Positions 7,070 through 14,689 of a stretch of DNA of 37,943 nt are shown piece by piece; the stretch's first letter is position 1; each line of letters starts with the position of its first letter. The notes below the pieces were generated by a model that made no database searches, was not told where the DNA came from, and saw nothing but the letters and a program-made list of their open reading frames with translations. Origin of the DNA: Hydrogenophaga sp. (GTDB lineage: Bacteria > Pseudomonadota > Gammaproteobacteria > Burkholderiales > Burkholderiaceae_C); contig JAGXSV010000019.1 in the NCBI GenBank assembly GCA_018333605.1, positions 1-37,943 of the forward strand, given 5' to 3'. Made by a program: the position numbers and the translations under genes.

Positions 7070-8371
7070 ATGGAAGTGGCTCCCGTGATCGACAAATGCC
7101 GCATCGTTGGAGTGCTGGACGATGGCGTTGCCAGCCTCGGTACCACGGCGCTGCAGCACCTGCGGGCGGCCCAACTTGTGATCGGCGGCACGCGCACGCT
7201 GCAGCTCCTGGCTGCGCACATCTCGCCCGACGCGGTGCAGCACGACCTGAGCGGCGCGCTGTCGCAGGTGCCCGAGTGGATCCGCGCCGCGCAGGCCGAG
7301 GGCCGGCGTGTGGTGGTGCTGGCCACCGGCGATCCGCTGTGCCACGGCATCGCAGCCTACCTCGCGTCACGCCTGTGCATCGAGGCCATCGAGGTGATGC
7401 CGAACGTGTCCACGCTACAGCTCGCCTGCGCCCGGCTGGGCCTGCCCTGGCAGGACATGAAGTTCTCCTCCGTGCACAGCAAGGACGCGGGCGACTGGGT
7501 GCCGGGCTCACCTCCCAATCACGGGCTGTACGCGCTGCTGCGCGATATCCGCCAGCACGACCGCCTGGCTGTGCTGACCAGCCCGGACAACACCCCCGAC
7601 CGGATCGCTCGCATGCTGATCGCCGAGGGTCTGGCGGACGAGGTCGAGATGGCCGTGGCCGAACGCTTGTGCCAGCCCGAAGAACGCATCGTCAGCGGCA
7701 TGTCCCTCAGCGCCGCCGCGCAGATGCCCTTTGCCGACCCCAACGTCGTGCTGCTCTGGCGCACCCGCCTGCGCGCGCCGCAGGTGCTGCTGGGTCTGCC
7801 GGACGCGAGCTTCGAGCAGCGCCACCCCGAGAAGGGGCTGATCACCAAGCACGAGGTGCGCGCGGTGTCGCTGGCGCGTCTGCAGTTGCGCGCCGACAGC
7901 GTGGTCTGGGACATCGGCGCGGGTTCGGGCGCGGTGGGCCTGGAGGCGGCGCGCCTGTGCCGCAACGGCCATGTGTACGCGATCGAAAAGAACGCGGACG
8001 ACGCGGCCATAGTGCAGCGCAACCGCCTGGCCATGGGCATCAGCAACCACACCCTGCTGCACGGCAAGGCGCCCGAGGGCCTGCAAGCCTGGGCCGACCC
8101 GGACGCGGTGTTCGTGGGTGGCTCGGGCGGAGAGTTGGCCGAGCTGATCGCGCTGATCTTGAAACGACTTCAACCGCAGGGCTGGCTGGTGATGAACTTC
8201 GTGACGATTGAAAACCTGGGGGTGGCCGTGGCCACGTTGAAGGAGCAGCGTGCGAGCTGGGACGTGCTGCAGTTACAGGGCTCGCGCAGCAAGCCCATCC
8301 TGCACATGCACCGCATGGCGGCGGAGAACCCGGTGTGGATCGTCTGCGCGCAGACCGGAGGTGTGGCATGA
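7070..8371 (+). CDS. cobL: bifunctional cobalt-precorrin-7 C5-methyltransferase / precorrin-6B C15-methyltransferase, decarboxylating (CobL, CbiE-CbiT fusion)
   Basis: Methylates C5 and C15 and removes the acetate carboxyl at C12. Residues 1-210 form the CbiE tetrapyrrole methylase domain (VVVLATGDPLCHGIAAYL, VMPNVSTLQLACARLG). From about residue 245 a Rossmann-type CbiT domain follows, with GLITKHEVRAVSLARLQL, then the SAM-binding WDIGAGSGAVGLEAARL and VFVGGSGGELAEL. The 433-residue length is that of fused CobL rather than separate CbiE and CbiT. ATG 7070 directly follows the cbiD stop. The stop overlaps the cbiL ATG by 4 bases. No precorrin-6A reductase (CbiJ/CobK) gene is next to it, although one is often present in such clusters. 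Confidence 0.94.
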   Translation: MEVAPVIDKCRIVGVLDDGVASLGTTALQHLRAAQLVIGGTRTLQLLAAHISPDAVQHDLSGALSQVPEWIRAAQAEGRRVVVLATGDPLCHGIAAYLASRLCIEAIEVMPNVSTLQLACARLGLPWQDMKFSSVHSKDAGDWVPGSPPNHGLYALLRDIRQHDRLAVLTSPDNTPDRIARMLIAEGLADEVEMAVAERLCQPEERIVSGMSLSAAAQMPFADPNVVLLWRTRLRAPQVLLGLPDASFEQRHPEKGLITKHEVRAVSLARLQLRADSVVWDIGAGSGAVGLEAARLCRNGHVYAIEKNADDAAIVQRNRLAMGISNHTLLHGKAPEGLQAWADPDAVFVGGSGGELAELIALILKRLQPQGWLVMNFVTIENLGVAVATLKEQRASWDVLQLQGSRSKPILHMHRMAAENPVWIVCAQTGGVA

Positions 8372-9162
8372 CGCAAACTGGCACGCTGTTTGGCGTCTCC
8401 CTCGGTCCCGGCGACCCGGGCCTGATCACCCGCCGCGCCTGGGCACTGCTGGAGCGGCGCGACGCCATCTGGACCTACCCGGTGCGCAGCCTGCGCAAGG
8501 ACAGCTACGCGCTGGACATCGCGCTGCGCGCCGGGCTGGCGCTGCCCGGGCAGCACCAGTCGCTGCTGTTCCCGATGACACACGACGCCGAGAAGTTGGC
8601 GCGCCACTGGTTGAAGGCGGCGGAGACGGTGCGCGAGATGCTGGCCAGCGGGCAGGACGTGCTGTTCCTGGTCGAGGGTGACGCCTCCACCTACGCCAGC
8701 TTCTGTTACCTGGCCCGCGTGCTGCGCGAGCTGGACCCGGGGGCCCGCATCGAGATCGTGCCCGGCGTGACCTCGTTCAACGCTGCCTGCGCGCAGCTGC
8801 AGGTGCCGCTCTCGGAGCAGGACGACACCATCGCCATCGTGCCCGCCGCCTACGGCATCGCGGCGGTGGAGAAGATGCTCGACGACTTCGACACCCTGGT
8901 GCTGATGAAGGTCAAGCCGCTGCTGGACGATCTGATCACCCTGCTGGAGCGGCGCGGCCTGCTGGCGCACAGCCGCTTCATCGAAAAAGCCGGCTCACCG
9001 GTTGAGCGCATCGTCACCGACGTGGCCGAACTCAAGGGCACGAAGGTCAACTACCTGTCGCTGCTGCTGGTTAAGAACCCCGGGCGCGAGCGCGGCGACA
9101 TGCAACGCGGCTGCCGCAAGAAGACCAGTACCGAAATTGAAGAAGAGGAAACCCAGGAATGA
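8368..9162 (+). CDS. cbiL: precorrin-2 / cobalt-factor II C20-methyltransferase
   Basis: Transfers the SAM methyl group to C20 of the dipyrrocorphin, the first methylation after cobalt insertion. The 264-residue protein has FGVSLGPGDPGLITRRAW near the N-terminus, FLVEGDASTYASFCYL in the middle and EIVPGVTSFNAACAQL, which together mark CbiL/CobI. The C-terminal tail is acidic (EIEEEETQE). The start at ATG 8368 overlaps cobL by 4 bases; the stop overlaps cbiG by 4 bases. Given cbiX, cbiD and cbiG in the same operon, the substrate is most likely cobalt-factor II or cobalt-precorrin-2; the choice of CbiL over CobI as a name is inference from context. Confidence 0.93.
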   Translation: MTQTGTLFGVSLGPGDPGLITRRAWALLERRDAIWTYPVRSLRKDSYALDIALRAGLALPGQHQSLLFPMTHDAEKLARHWLKAAETVREMLASGQDVLFLVEGDASTYASFCYLARVLRELDPGARIEIVPGVTSFNAACAQLQVPLSEQDDTIAIVPAAYGIAAVEKMLDDFDTLVLMKVKPLLDDLITLLERRGLLAHSRFIEKAGSPVERIVTDVAELKGTKVNYLSLLLVKNPGRERGDMQRGCRKKTSTEIEEEETQE

Positions 9163-9911
9163 CCACCCAAGAAACTGCTGTGCGCGTCGTCCTCGTGGCG
9201 ATCACCAAACACGGCGCCGAGCAGACTGCCGATCTCGCGCGCCAGATGCCCGGAGCCCACGTGTGCGTTGCGACCAAGTTCGCGCCGCTGATGGCGGGTC
9301 TGCCCAACTCGGTGCGCTCATACAGCGGAGCCTTTCGCGACGAGATCGCCACGCTGTTCGCCGACTTCGATCAGGTGGTGTTTTTTGTGTCACTGGGCGC
9401 CGTGGTTCGCCTGATCGCGCCGCACCTCAAGAGCAAAGACGAAGACCCCGGCGTGCTGGTGGTGGACGACGCGGCCCAGTTCGTGATCCCGGTGCTGTCC
9501 GGTCACGTCGGCGGCGCCAACGCCATGGCCGAAACCGTGGCCACCCTGCTCGGCGCCACGCCGGTGCTGACCACGGCGTCGGACGTGGGCAAGACCATTC
9601 CGGTGGACATCCTGGGTCGCGAGTTGGGGTGGAAGGTTGAGGCACCCAAGATCAACATCACGCGTGTGTCGGCCCACGTGGTCAACGGCGAGCCGGTGGC
9701 CGTGGTGCAGGAAGCGGGCAGCCCGCACTGGTGGACCCGGCCCACGCCGCTTCCGCCCAGTATCCACCGCTTCGAGCGCCTGGCCGACGTGGACCTGGCG
9801 CGTTTCAAGGCCGTGCTGTGGATCACCCACGCGCCAGTGACCGCCGCGCACTGGGCCGAACTGCACGAGCGCCTGGTCGTTTACCGCCCGCCGGTGGAGA
9901 CGCAGGCGTGA
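9159..9911 (+). CDS. cbiG: cobalt-precorrin-5A hydrolase, CbiG N-terminal/core part
   Basis: Opens the delta-lactone ring of cobalt-precorrin-5A and releases acetaldehyde, a step specific to the anaerobic pathway. The 250-residue protein contains VLVAITKHGAEQTADLA, VFFVSLGAVVRLIAPHLKSK, DPGVLVVDDAAQFVIPVLSG and HVGGANAMAETVATLLGATP, all hallmarks of the CbiG N-terminal and middle domains. The usual C-terminal domain is not in this polypeptide; it is encoded by the next gene (cobE), so CbiG function is split over two genes. The start overlaps cbiL and the stop overlaps cobE (GTGA), favouring balanced translation of both halves. Confidence 0.92.
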   Translation: MTTQETAVRVVLVAITKHGAEQTADLARQMPGAHVCVATKFAPLMAGLPNSVRSYSGAFRDEIATLFADFDQVVFFVSLGAVVRLIAPHLKSKDEDPGVLVVDDAAQFVIPVLSGHVGGANAMAETVATLLGATPVLTTASDVGKTIPVDILGRELGWKVEAPKINITRVSAHVVNGEPVAVVQEAGSPHWWTRPTPLPPSIHRFERLADVDLARFKAVLWITHAPVTAAHWAELHERLVVYRPPVETQA

Positions 9912-10360
9912 ACGTGGCTGTGGGCCTGGGTTGCGACCGCGGCACGCCTCTGGCCACGCTGCAGGACGCGTTGCGGGCGGCGCTCGCGCAGGCCGGGGCG
10001 TTGGCCCCAGATGTGGTGGCAGCGGCCAGCATCACGCTCAAGGCTGACGAAGCAGGCCTCCTCGCCCTGGCCGCCAAACAAGGCTGGGCCATGACCTTCT
10101 TTACCCCTGCCCAGCTCGCCGGGGTGCCGGTGCCCAACCCGTCGGAGACCGTGCGCCGGTACACCGGCACCCCATCGGTCAGCGAGGCCGCGGCCCTGCT
10201 GGCAGGCGCCCGAGTCTTCGGCCACGAACAGGCTTTGCCCATGACCGCCTTGCTGGTCGAAAAATTCAAACACCGTGGCGCCGATGGGCGCAACGCCACG
10301 GTTTCCATTGCCCGCTGTGACAGTTTTCTTTTTCTCACCCCTGAACGGAGCACGCCATGA
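9908..10360 (+). CDS. cobE: CobE / CbiG C-terminal domain protein
   Basis: A 150-residue protein equal to the C-terminal domain of CbiG, also called CobE in aerobic clusters. It shows VAVGLGCDRGTPLATL, AAASITLKADEAGLLALA, TFFTPAQLAGVPVPNPSE and a conserved SVSEAAALLAGA segment. The role of this domain is thought to be structural or to handle late precorrin intermediates. Here it most likely works with the preceding CbiG core. The start is GTG 9908, overlapping the cbiG stop by 4 bases; no ATG is suitably placed. The stop TGA (10358-10360) overlaps the cbtB ATG. Confidence 0.88.
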   Translation: MNVAVGLGCDRGTPLATLQDALRAALAQAGALAPDVVAAASITLKADEAGLLALAAKQGWAMTFFTPAQLAGVPVPNPSETVRRYTGTPSVSEAAALLAGARVFGHEQALPMTALLVEKFKHRGADGRNATVSIARCDSFLFLTPERSTP

Positions 10361-10548
10361 CTTCATCCACCACCACCCCCATCCCCGACGACCAGCGCGT
10401 GAGCGCCACGCGTAGCCTGCTGCTGCAACTGTGCGCTGGTGCCGTGCTGGGCCTGGTCGTACTGTACGGCGTGGCTTTTGCTGAAAGCCCCATCGCGCAC
10501 AACGCCGCGCACGATGTGCGCCACGTCACGGTCAAGCCTTGTCATTAA
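10357..10548 (+). CDS. cbtB: cobalt transporter subunit CbtB
   Basis: A 63-residue membrane protein. After a polar N-terminus, residues about 21-42 form one hydrophobic helix (LLLQLCAGAVLGLVVLYGVA). A short periplasmic tail with conserved metal-type residues follows: AESPIAHNAAHDVRH, ending in PCH. This layout is that of CbtB, which with CbtA forms a B12-riboswitch-associated cobalt uptake system. It overlaps cobE by 4 bases. Between cbtB and cbtA lies a 155-base gap with hairpin repeats, unusual for this tightly packed operon. Confidence 0.9.
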   Translation: MTSSTTTPIPDDQRVSATRSLLLQLCAGAVLGLVVLYGVAFAESPIAHNAAHDVRHVTVKPCH

Positions 10549-10552
10549 GAGA

Positions 10553-10620
10553 GTCACCCCCGACGCGCTTCGCGCGACCCCCTCAAGGGGGCAACGCGTG
10601 TGGCCCGGCAAAGCCGGCTC
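10553..10620 (+). repeat. REP-like triple hairpin between cbtB and cbtA
   Basis: Three short palindromes follow one another. They are CGCGCTTCGCGCG (10564-10576), CCCCCTCAAGGGGG (10578-10591) and CCGGCAAAGCCGG (10604-10616). From memory, the CCCCCTCAAGGGGGC-type block is a common intergenic repeat of Comamonadaceae genomes. It sits just after the cbtB stop and could stabilise the upstream mRNA or attenuate transcription into cbtA. No T-run follows, so it is not a standard terminator. Confidence 0.7.
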
Positions 10621-10703
10621 CACCGCGTTCCCGGTTGGGGCACTTAGGGCGTTTCGGATCGCGCGGCCGACGGGTTGCCACCTATCTGTGTATGGAGAGT
10701 TTC

Positions 10704-11516
10704 ATGATTTTTCGACGATTGATCTGGGCGGCGCTGGCCGTGGCCATGCTGGTGGGGGGCTTGCAATCGGGCCTGCAGCAATGGCAAACCATGCCGATCA
10801 TCCTGGCGGCTGAAGGGCTCGAAAGCCAGAAGGTGGAGACTGCGTTGGCGGTTGCCGACACGCACGCACACGGGGACGGTGCGGCGCACGATCATGGTGA
10901 CGACGCAGAAACATGGACGCCCGCCGATGGGGTGGAGCGCCAGATCTGGACTTGGGTGGCCAATGTGCTGCACGCGTTCAGCATGGCGCTGCTCGTGCTG
11001 GCCGTGATGGCGGTGTGCCAGTGGCGCGGCAGCGCCTTGCGCGCTTTGCCCTTGGCCGCCTGGGTGGCCGCCGCCGGCTGGTTGAGCTTTCACTTCTGGC
11101 CTTCGCTGGGCCTGCACGCCGAGATCCCCGGCATGGACGCAGCCCGACTGGGTTCGCGCCAGGGCTGGTGGGTGCTCGCGGCGGGTGGTGCGGCGCTGGC
11201 CTGTGCGGCGGTGGCGCTGGTGCGCAGCCCCCTGCGCTGGGCCGTCGCAGCCGGCTGGCTGGCGTTGCCCTTCGTGGTCGGAGCGCCGCACATCATGGCC
11301 GACCCGCTGGCCGGTTTCACGCGTGAGGCCCAGGTGGCGCTGCGCCAGCTGGGCAGCCAGTTCATCTGGACCACCGCTTGGCTGTCGCTGTCGTTCTGGC
11401 TGAGCATCGGCGTGTTGGCCGGCCTGGCCTTCCAGCGCTGGCTGCACCCCGCCGTGGCGGCCGTGCTGGAGCGCTCGGATGCGGGCTGTGCCCCAGCCAT
11501 GAAAGCCCCGCAATGA
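10704..11516 (+). CDS. cbtA: cobalt transporter subunit CbtA
   Basis: A 270-residue polytopic inner-membrane protein that should form the channel part of a CbtAB cobalt transporter. It begins MIFRRLIWAALAVAMLVGGL (first helix). A periplasmic loop with the His/Asp-rich stretch HAHGDGAAHDHGDD follows, then further hydrophobic segments (about residues 83-103, 110-128, 150-170, 178-195 and 225-250). Conserved-looking WLSFHFWPSLGLHAEIPGMD and GAPHIMADPLAGF mark the CbtA family. ATG 10704 has GGAGAG at 10694-10699; ATG 10692 is also in frame but overlaps that ribosome site. The stop overlaps the cbiH ATG by 4 bases. Import of cobalt fits the cobalt-early pathway around it. Confidence 0.9.
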   Translation: MIFRRLIWAALAVAMLVGGLQSGLQQWQTMPIILAAEGLESQKVETALAVADTHAHGDGAAHDHGDDAETWTPADGVERQIWTWVANVLHAFSMALLVLAVMAVCQWRGSALRALPLAAWVAAAGWLSFHFWPSLGLHAEIPGMDAARLGSRQGWWVLAAGGAALACAAVALVRSPLRWAVAAGWLALPFVVGAPHIMADPLAGFTREAQVALRQLGSQFIWTTAWLSLSFWLSIGVLAGLAFQRWLHPAVAAVLERSDAGCAPAMKAPQ

Positions 11517-12502
11517 GCGACGTCAAAGGCAAGATCATGCTGGTGGGCATCGGCCCCGGCAGCCACGATCACATGACCCAGCGCGCGCGAGACGCGATCG
11601 CCGAGGCCGATGTGGTGGTGGGCTACGTCACCTACATCAAGCTCGTGGCCGATCTGCTGGAAGGCAAGGAGGTCATCCGCAAGGGCATGACCGAGGAGTT
11701 GGACCGCGCAGTCCATGCCCTGGCCAGCGCCCGCGAGGGCAAGAAGGTGGCCCTCATCTCCAGCGGAGACGCCGGGGTGTATGGCATGGCCGGGCCGACC
11801 TATGAGGTGCTGTTCCAGGCCGGCTGGACGCCCGAGTCGGGCGTCCAGGTTGAGGTGGTGCCGGGTGCATCGGCCATCAACGCCTGCGCGGCGCTGGTGG
11901 GTGCGCCCCTCACGCACGACTTCTGCTCCATCTCGCTGAGCGACCTGCTCACACCCTGGCCCGTAATCGCGCGGCGGCTGGACGCGGTGGCGGCGTCGGA
12001 CTTCGTGGTGGCGCTCTACAACCCCAAGAGCGGCCGCCGCACCCAGCAGATCGTGCAGGCACAGGCGCTGTTGCTGCGCCATCGCCGGCCCGACACCCCG
12101 GTGGCGGTGGTCAAGTCGGCCTACCGGCGGCGCGAGCGCATCGAGTTCACCACGCTGGACAAGATGAGCGAGTGCGACATCGGCATGCTGACCACGGTAC
12201 TGATCGGCAACAGCCACACCTTCGTGCAGCACGGCCTGATGGTCACGCCGCGCGGCTACGCCAACAAGTACGACCTGGACGACGGTGGCAGCACCCGCAC
12301 GGGCGAGAAAGCAGGACGCTCGCTTTCCACCGGCTTGCTGGGTTGGATGGAGAACCTGCGTGCCGACCATGCCGATGGCGCGAGCCTGGCCGCACTGGCG
12401 CAGCAGCACCGGCTGCCGGTGGACTACGTTGAAGCCGTGCTCAACACACCCGTCGAGGAAGGGGTGGCCCCTTCGGCGGATGCAGAGGATCAGGCCGAAT
12501 AA
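11513..12502 (+). CDS. cbiH: cobalt-factor III / precorrin-3B C17-methyltransferase
   Basis: Methylates C17 with ring contraction in corrin synthesis. It carries VGIGPGSHDHMTQRARDAI at the N-terminus, ALISSGDAGVYGMAGPTYEV, VVPGASAINACAALVGAPL, HDFCSISLSDLLTPWPVI and ALYNPKSGRR, all conserved in CbiH/CobJ. At 329 residues it is longer than the roughly 240-residue core. The extra C-terminal part from about 250 (GGSTRTGEKAGRSLSTGLLG and beyond) is polar, has no domain I recognise and may be a lineage-specific tail. The start overlaps cbtA by 4 bases. Seventy-seven bases follow before queE. Confidence 0.93.
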   Translation: MSDVKGKIMLVGIGPGSHDHMTQRARDAIAEADVVVGYVTYIKLVADLLEGKEVIRKGMTEELDRAVHALASAREGKKVALISSGDAGVYGMAGPTYEVLFQAGWTPESGVQVEVVPGASAINACAALVGAPLTHDFCSISLSDLLTPWPVIARRLDAVAASDFVVALYNPKSGRRTQQIVQAQALLLRHRRPDTPVAVVKSAYRRRERIEFTTLDKMSECDIGMLTTVLIGNSHTFVQHGLMVTPRGYANKYDLDDGGSTRTGEKAGRSLSTGLLGWMENLRADHADGASLAALAQQHRLPVDYVEAVLNTPVEEGVAPSADAEDQAE

Positions 12503-12579
12503 GGCGCTCCTGCGCGCGCACTTCGCCCCTGAGCGGACTATGCCAACCACCACCTGATGCCACCCACGAGATCCGTTCC

Positions 12580-13215
12580 ATGAGCTACATGGTCAAAGAA
12601 GTTTTTTATACCCTGCAGGGTGAAGGCGGCAACGTCGGCCGTGCGGCAGTGTTCTGCCGGTTCGCCGGTTGCAATCTCTGGTCCGGGCGGGAAGCCGATC
12701 GCGCGAGCGCTCAATGCCAGTTCTGTGACACCGATTTTGTCGGCGTGGACGGCACTGGTGGGGGGAAGTTCGATTCGGCCCAGGCACTGGCGGACCAGGT
12801 TTCAGTCCAATGGCCAGCATCGGTGGCGGGGCGCAAGCTGGTCGTGCTGACGGGCGGTGAACCGTTGCTGCAGGTCGATTCCGCGTTGATCGACGCATTG
12901 CACCGCGGCGGGTTTGAGATTGCGGTGGAGACCAATGGCACGATCGCTGCGCCTGCAGGGGTGGACTGGCTGTGCGTCAGTCCCAAGGTACGCACATTCC
13001 TGAAGATACGTGCGGGCCACGAGCTCAAAGTTGTTGTTCCCCAGCCCGGCATCGACCTGGACGCGTTGATCGAACTGAACTTCGAGCGCCATCTGCTGCA
13101 GCCCATGGACGGCCCTGCGTTGAAAGAAAACACCCTCTGGGCCATTGATTACTGTCTGCGTGACCCCCGCTGGCGCCTGACCCTGCAAACCCACAAGATG
13201 GTCGGAATCCGATGA
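12580..13215 (+). CDS. queE: 7-carboxy-7-deazaguanine synthase QueE, atypical CX14CX2C type
   Basis: Radical SAM enzyme that converts 6-carboxytetrahydropterin to 7-carboxy-7-deazaguanine for queuosine. It starts MSYMVKEVFYTLQGEGGNVG (substrate-binding FYTLQGEG motif). The cluster cysteines are spaced C-X14-C-X2-C (AGCNLW... then QCQFCDTDF) instead of the usual CX3CX2C. The same spacing is known from Burkholderia multivorans QueE. VVLTGGEPLLQ supplies the GGE SAM-binding motif, followed by VETNGTIAAP and CVSPK. Residue count 211. queE sits in the B12 operon orientation after cbiH and overlaps queD by 4 bases. The preceding 77-base gap shows no clear promoter or strong ribosome site. Confidence 0.93.
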   Translation: MSYMVKEVFYTLQGEGGNVGRAAVFCRFAGCNLWSGREADRASAQCQFCDTDFVGVDGTGGGKFDSAQALADQVSVQWPASVAGRKLVVLTGGEPLLQVDSALIDALHRGGFEIAVETNGTIAAPAGVDWLCVSPKVRTFLKIRAGHELKVVVPQPGIDLDALIELNFERHLLQPMDGPALKENTLWAIDYCLRDPRWRLTLQTHKMVGIR

Positions 13216-13598
13216 CATACGAAATTTCGCAAAGTTTCTTCTTTGACGCTGCGCACACCCTTCAGCGCGAGATCGAGACCGAAGCCAGCACGCGTATACA
13301 TGGGCACACCTACCGAGGCGAGGTCGCGGTGATGGGTGTGGTTGACCCCCACACGGGCATGGTGGTCGATTTGGGGCAGCTGCGTTTGCTGGTGACGCAG
13401 GTGCGTGCGCAGTTGGACCACCGGCTGCTGGACGAGGTACCCGGCCTGGGCATTCCGACCCTCGAAAACCTCTGCGCTTTCATCGCCCAGTTTGCGGGGT
13501 TGACGGAGTTCCGCTTGAGCCGTGTTTCGGTGTGGCGCGACGGTATCGGGGACCGTTGTGATTTGCGCTTCGCGCGCACTCTTCCTTTCCAAGTCTGA
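13212..13598 (+). CDS. queD: QueD-family 6-carboxytetrahydropterin synthase, lacking the usual catalytic Cys
   Basis: QueD converts dihydroneopterin triphosphate to 6-carboxytetrahydropterin, the QueE substrate. The 128-residue protein shows the zinc ligands FFFDAAH and RIHGHTY, the DLGQL segment, QLDHRLLDEV (Asp-His of the catalytic dyad) and PTLENLCAF with the substrate-binding Glu. In typical QueD a catalytic Cys sits four residues before HGH; here that position is Ser in EASTRIHGH, and no other Cys is nearby. The start ATG overlaps queE by 4 bases. Family membership is secure. Whether it makes the normal product is open because of the Ser. Confidence 0.88.
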   Translation: MTYEISQSFFFDAAHTLQREIETEASTRIHGHTYRGEVAVMGVVDPHTGMVVDLGQLRLLVTQVRAQLDHRLLDEVPGLGIPTLENLCAFIAQFAGLTEFRLSRVSVWRDGIGDRCDLRFARTLPFQV

Positions 13599-13599
13599 T

Positions 13600-13950
13600 A
13601 TGCACGAACCCATCAAGCCTCACATCGGCGGCTACAAGCGCCACCTGTTGGTCTGCACCGGTCCACGTTGTACGCAGGATGGCGCCTCGCAGGCCCTGTT
13701 CGATAGCCTTGGCAACAAGTTCAAGGCCGCTGGTTTGCACGAGGGCGAGTTGCGTGTGAAGCGCAGCCGCGTGAGTTGCTTTGCCGCCTGCAAGGGCGGG
13801 CCGGTGATGTGCGTGCAGCCCGACGGCACCTGGTACTACAACGTCACTGAAGCCAACATGGACCGCATCATCGACCAGCACTTGGTCGGCGGACAAGTGG
13901 TGCAAGAGCTGGTGTTTCATCAGGGCCCCGGAGGCGTTGATGCCGAATGA
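13600..13950 (+). CDS. thioredoxin-like [2Fe-2S] ferredoxin of the cobalamin cluster
   Basis: A 116-residue protein with HLLVCTGPRCTQDG near the N-terminus and SCFAACKGGPVMCVQPDGTWY later. This Cys pattern (CX4C, then CX3CX6C overall) belongs to the thioredoxin-fold [2Fe-2S] ferredoxin family, which is frequent in cobalamin gene clusters and may supply electrons to corrin-ring or cobalt reductions. It starts at ATG 13600, one base after the queD stop. The C-terminus overlaps cobA by 11 bases and contains its ribosome site GGAGG (13930-13934). The electron acceptor cannot be told from sequence; the radical SAM enzyme QueE next door is another possible client. Confidence 0.85.
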   Translation: MHEPIKPHIGGYKRHLLVCTGPRCTQDGASQALFDSLGNKFKAAGLHEGELRVKRSRVSCFAACKGGPVMCVQPDGTWYYNVTEANMDRIIDQHLVGGQVVQELVFHQGPGGVDAE

Positions 13951-14689
13951 GTCGGACATTAGGGGCTTTGTCTCCATCGTCGGCGCCGGTCCCGGACCGG
14001 CCGACCTGATGACTCAACGCGCGCTTGATCGCTTGCAAAGGGCCGACGTGGTTGTGTACGACCGTCTGATCTCACCCGAGGTGCTGGCGCTGATTCCGCA
14101 AGGAGCGCAGCGCGTGTTCGCGGGCAAGGCCCTGGGAAATCACGCCATTCCACAAGAGGCAATCCACGCCCTGCTGGTGCAGCACGCCAAGGCGGGCCGG
14201 CGAGTGGTGCGGCTCAAGGGTGGAGATCCTTATGTGTTCGGACGTGGCGGTGAGGAAGTGCAAGCCATGCAAGCGCAACGTGTACCGTTCGAGGTCGTAC
14301 CGGGCATTACAGCCGCGAGCGGTTGCTCGGCAGGAGCGGGCATCCCCCTCACTCACCGCGACCTCGCGGCCAGCTGCGTGTTCCTGCCCGGACATCTGGC
14401 CGACGACAAAGCCACGCACGATTGGCGGGCGCTGGCGCGCCCCGGACAAACGCGGGTGTTTTACATGGGAATACAACGTCTAGCCCACATCGCGGAACGG
14501 CTGATCGCCCACGGCCTGAGCCCCAACACCCCAGCGGCCGTCGTACGCGACGGCACGCGCTCCACACAAACCGTGGTGGCCTGCAGCCTGCGCCGCCTGG
14601 TTGAACAGGCCCCGGCCTACGGCCCCCATCCCGGTTTGCTGATCATTGGCGAGACAGTGCAACTGAGCCCAGACTTCCATGCGGAGTGA
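13940..14689 (+). CDS. cobA: uroporphyrinogen-III C-methyltransferase (SUMT)
   Basis: Methylates uroporphyrinogen III at C2 and C7 to give precorrin-2, the branch point to B12 and siroheme. The 249-residue protein starts MPNESDIRGFVSIVGAGPGP. It contains ADLMTQRALDRLQRADVVVYD, VRLKGGDPYVFGRGGEE, VVPGITAASGCSAGAGIPLTHRD and VVRDGTRSTQ, the classic SUMT motifs. There is no CysG-type dehydrogenase/chelatase domain, so precorrin-2 oxidation to sirohydrochlorin (the CbiX substrate) needs another enzyme not in this window. ATG 13940 has GGAGG five bases upstream; a TTG at 13937 is less likely. A 295-base gap follows. Confidence 0.94.
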   Translation: MPNESDIRGFVSIVGAGPGPADLMTQRALDRLQRADVVVYDRLISPEVLALIPQGAQRVFAGKALGNHAIPQEAIHALLVQHAKAGRRVVRLKGGDPYVFGRGGEEVQAMQAQRVPFEVVPGITAASGCSAGAGIPLTHRDLAASCVFLPGHLADDKATHDWRALARPGQTRVFYMGIQRLAHIAERLIAHGLSPNTPAAVVRDGTRSTQTVVACSLRRLVEQAPAYGPHPGLLIIGETVQLSPDFHAE

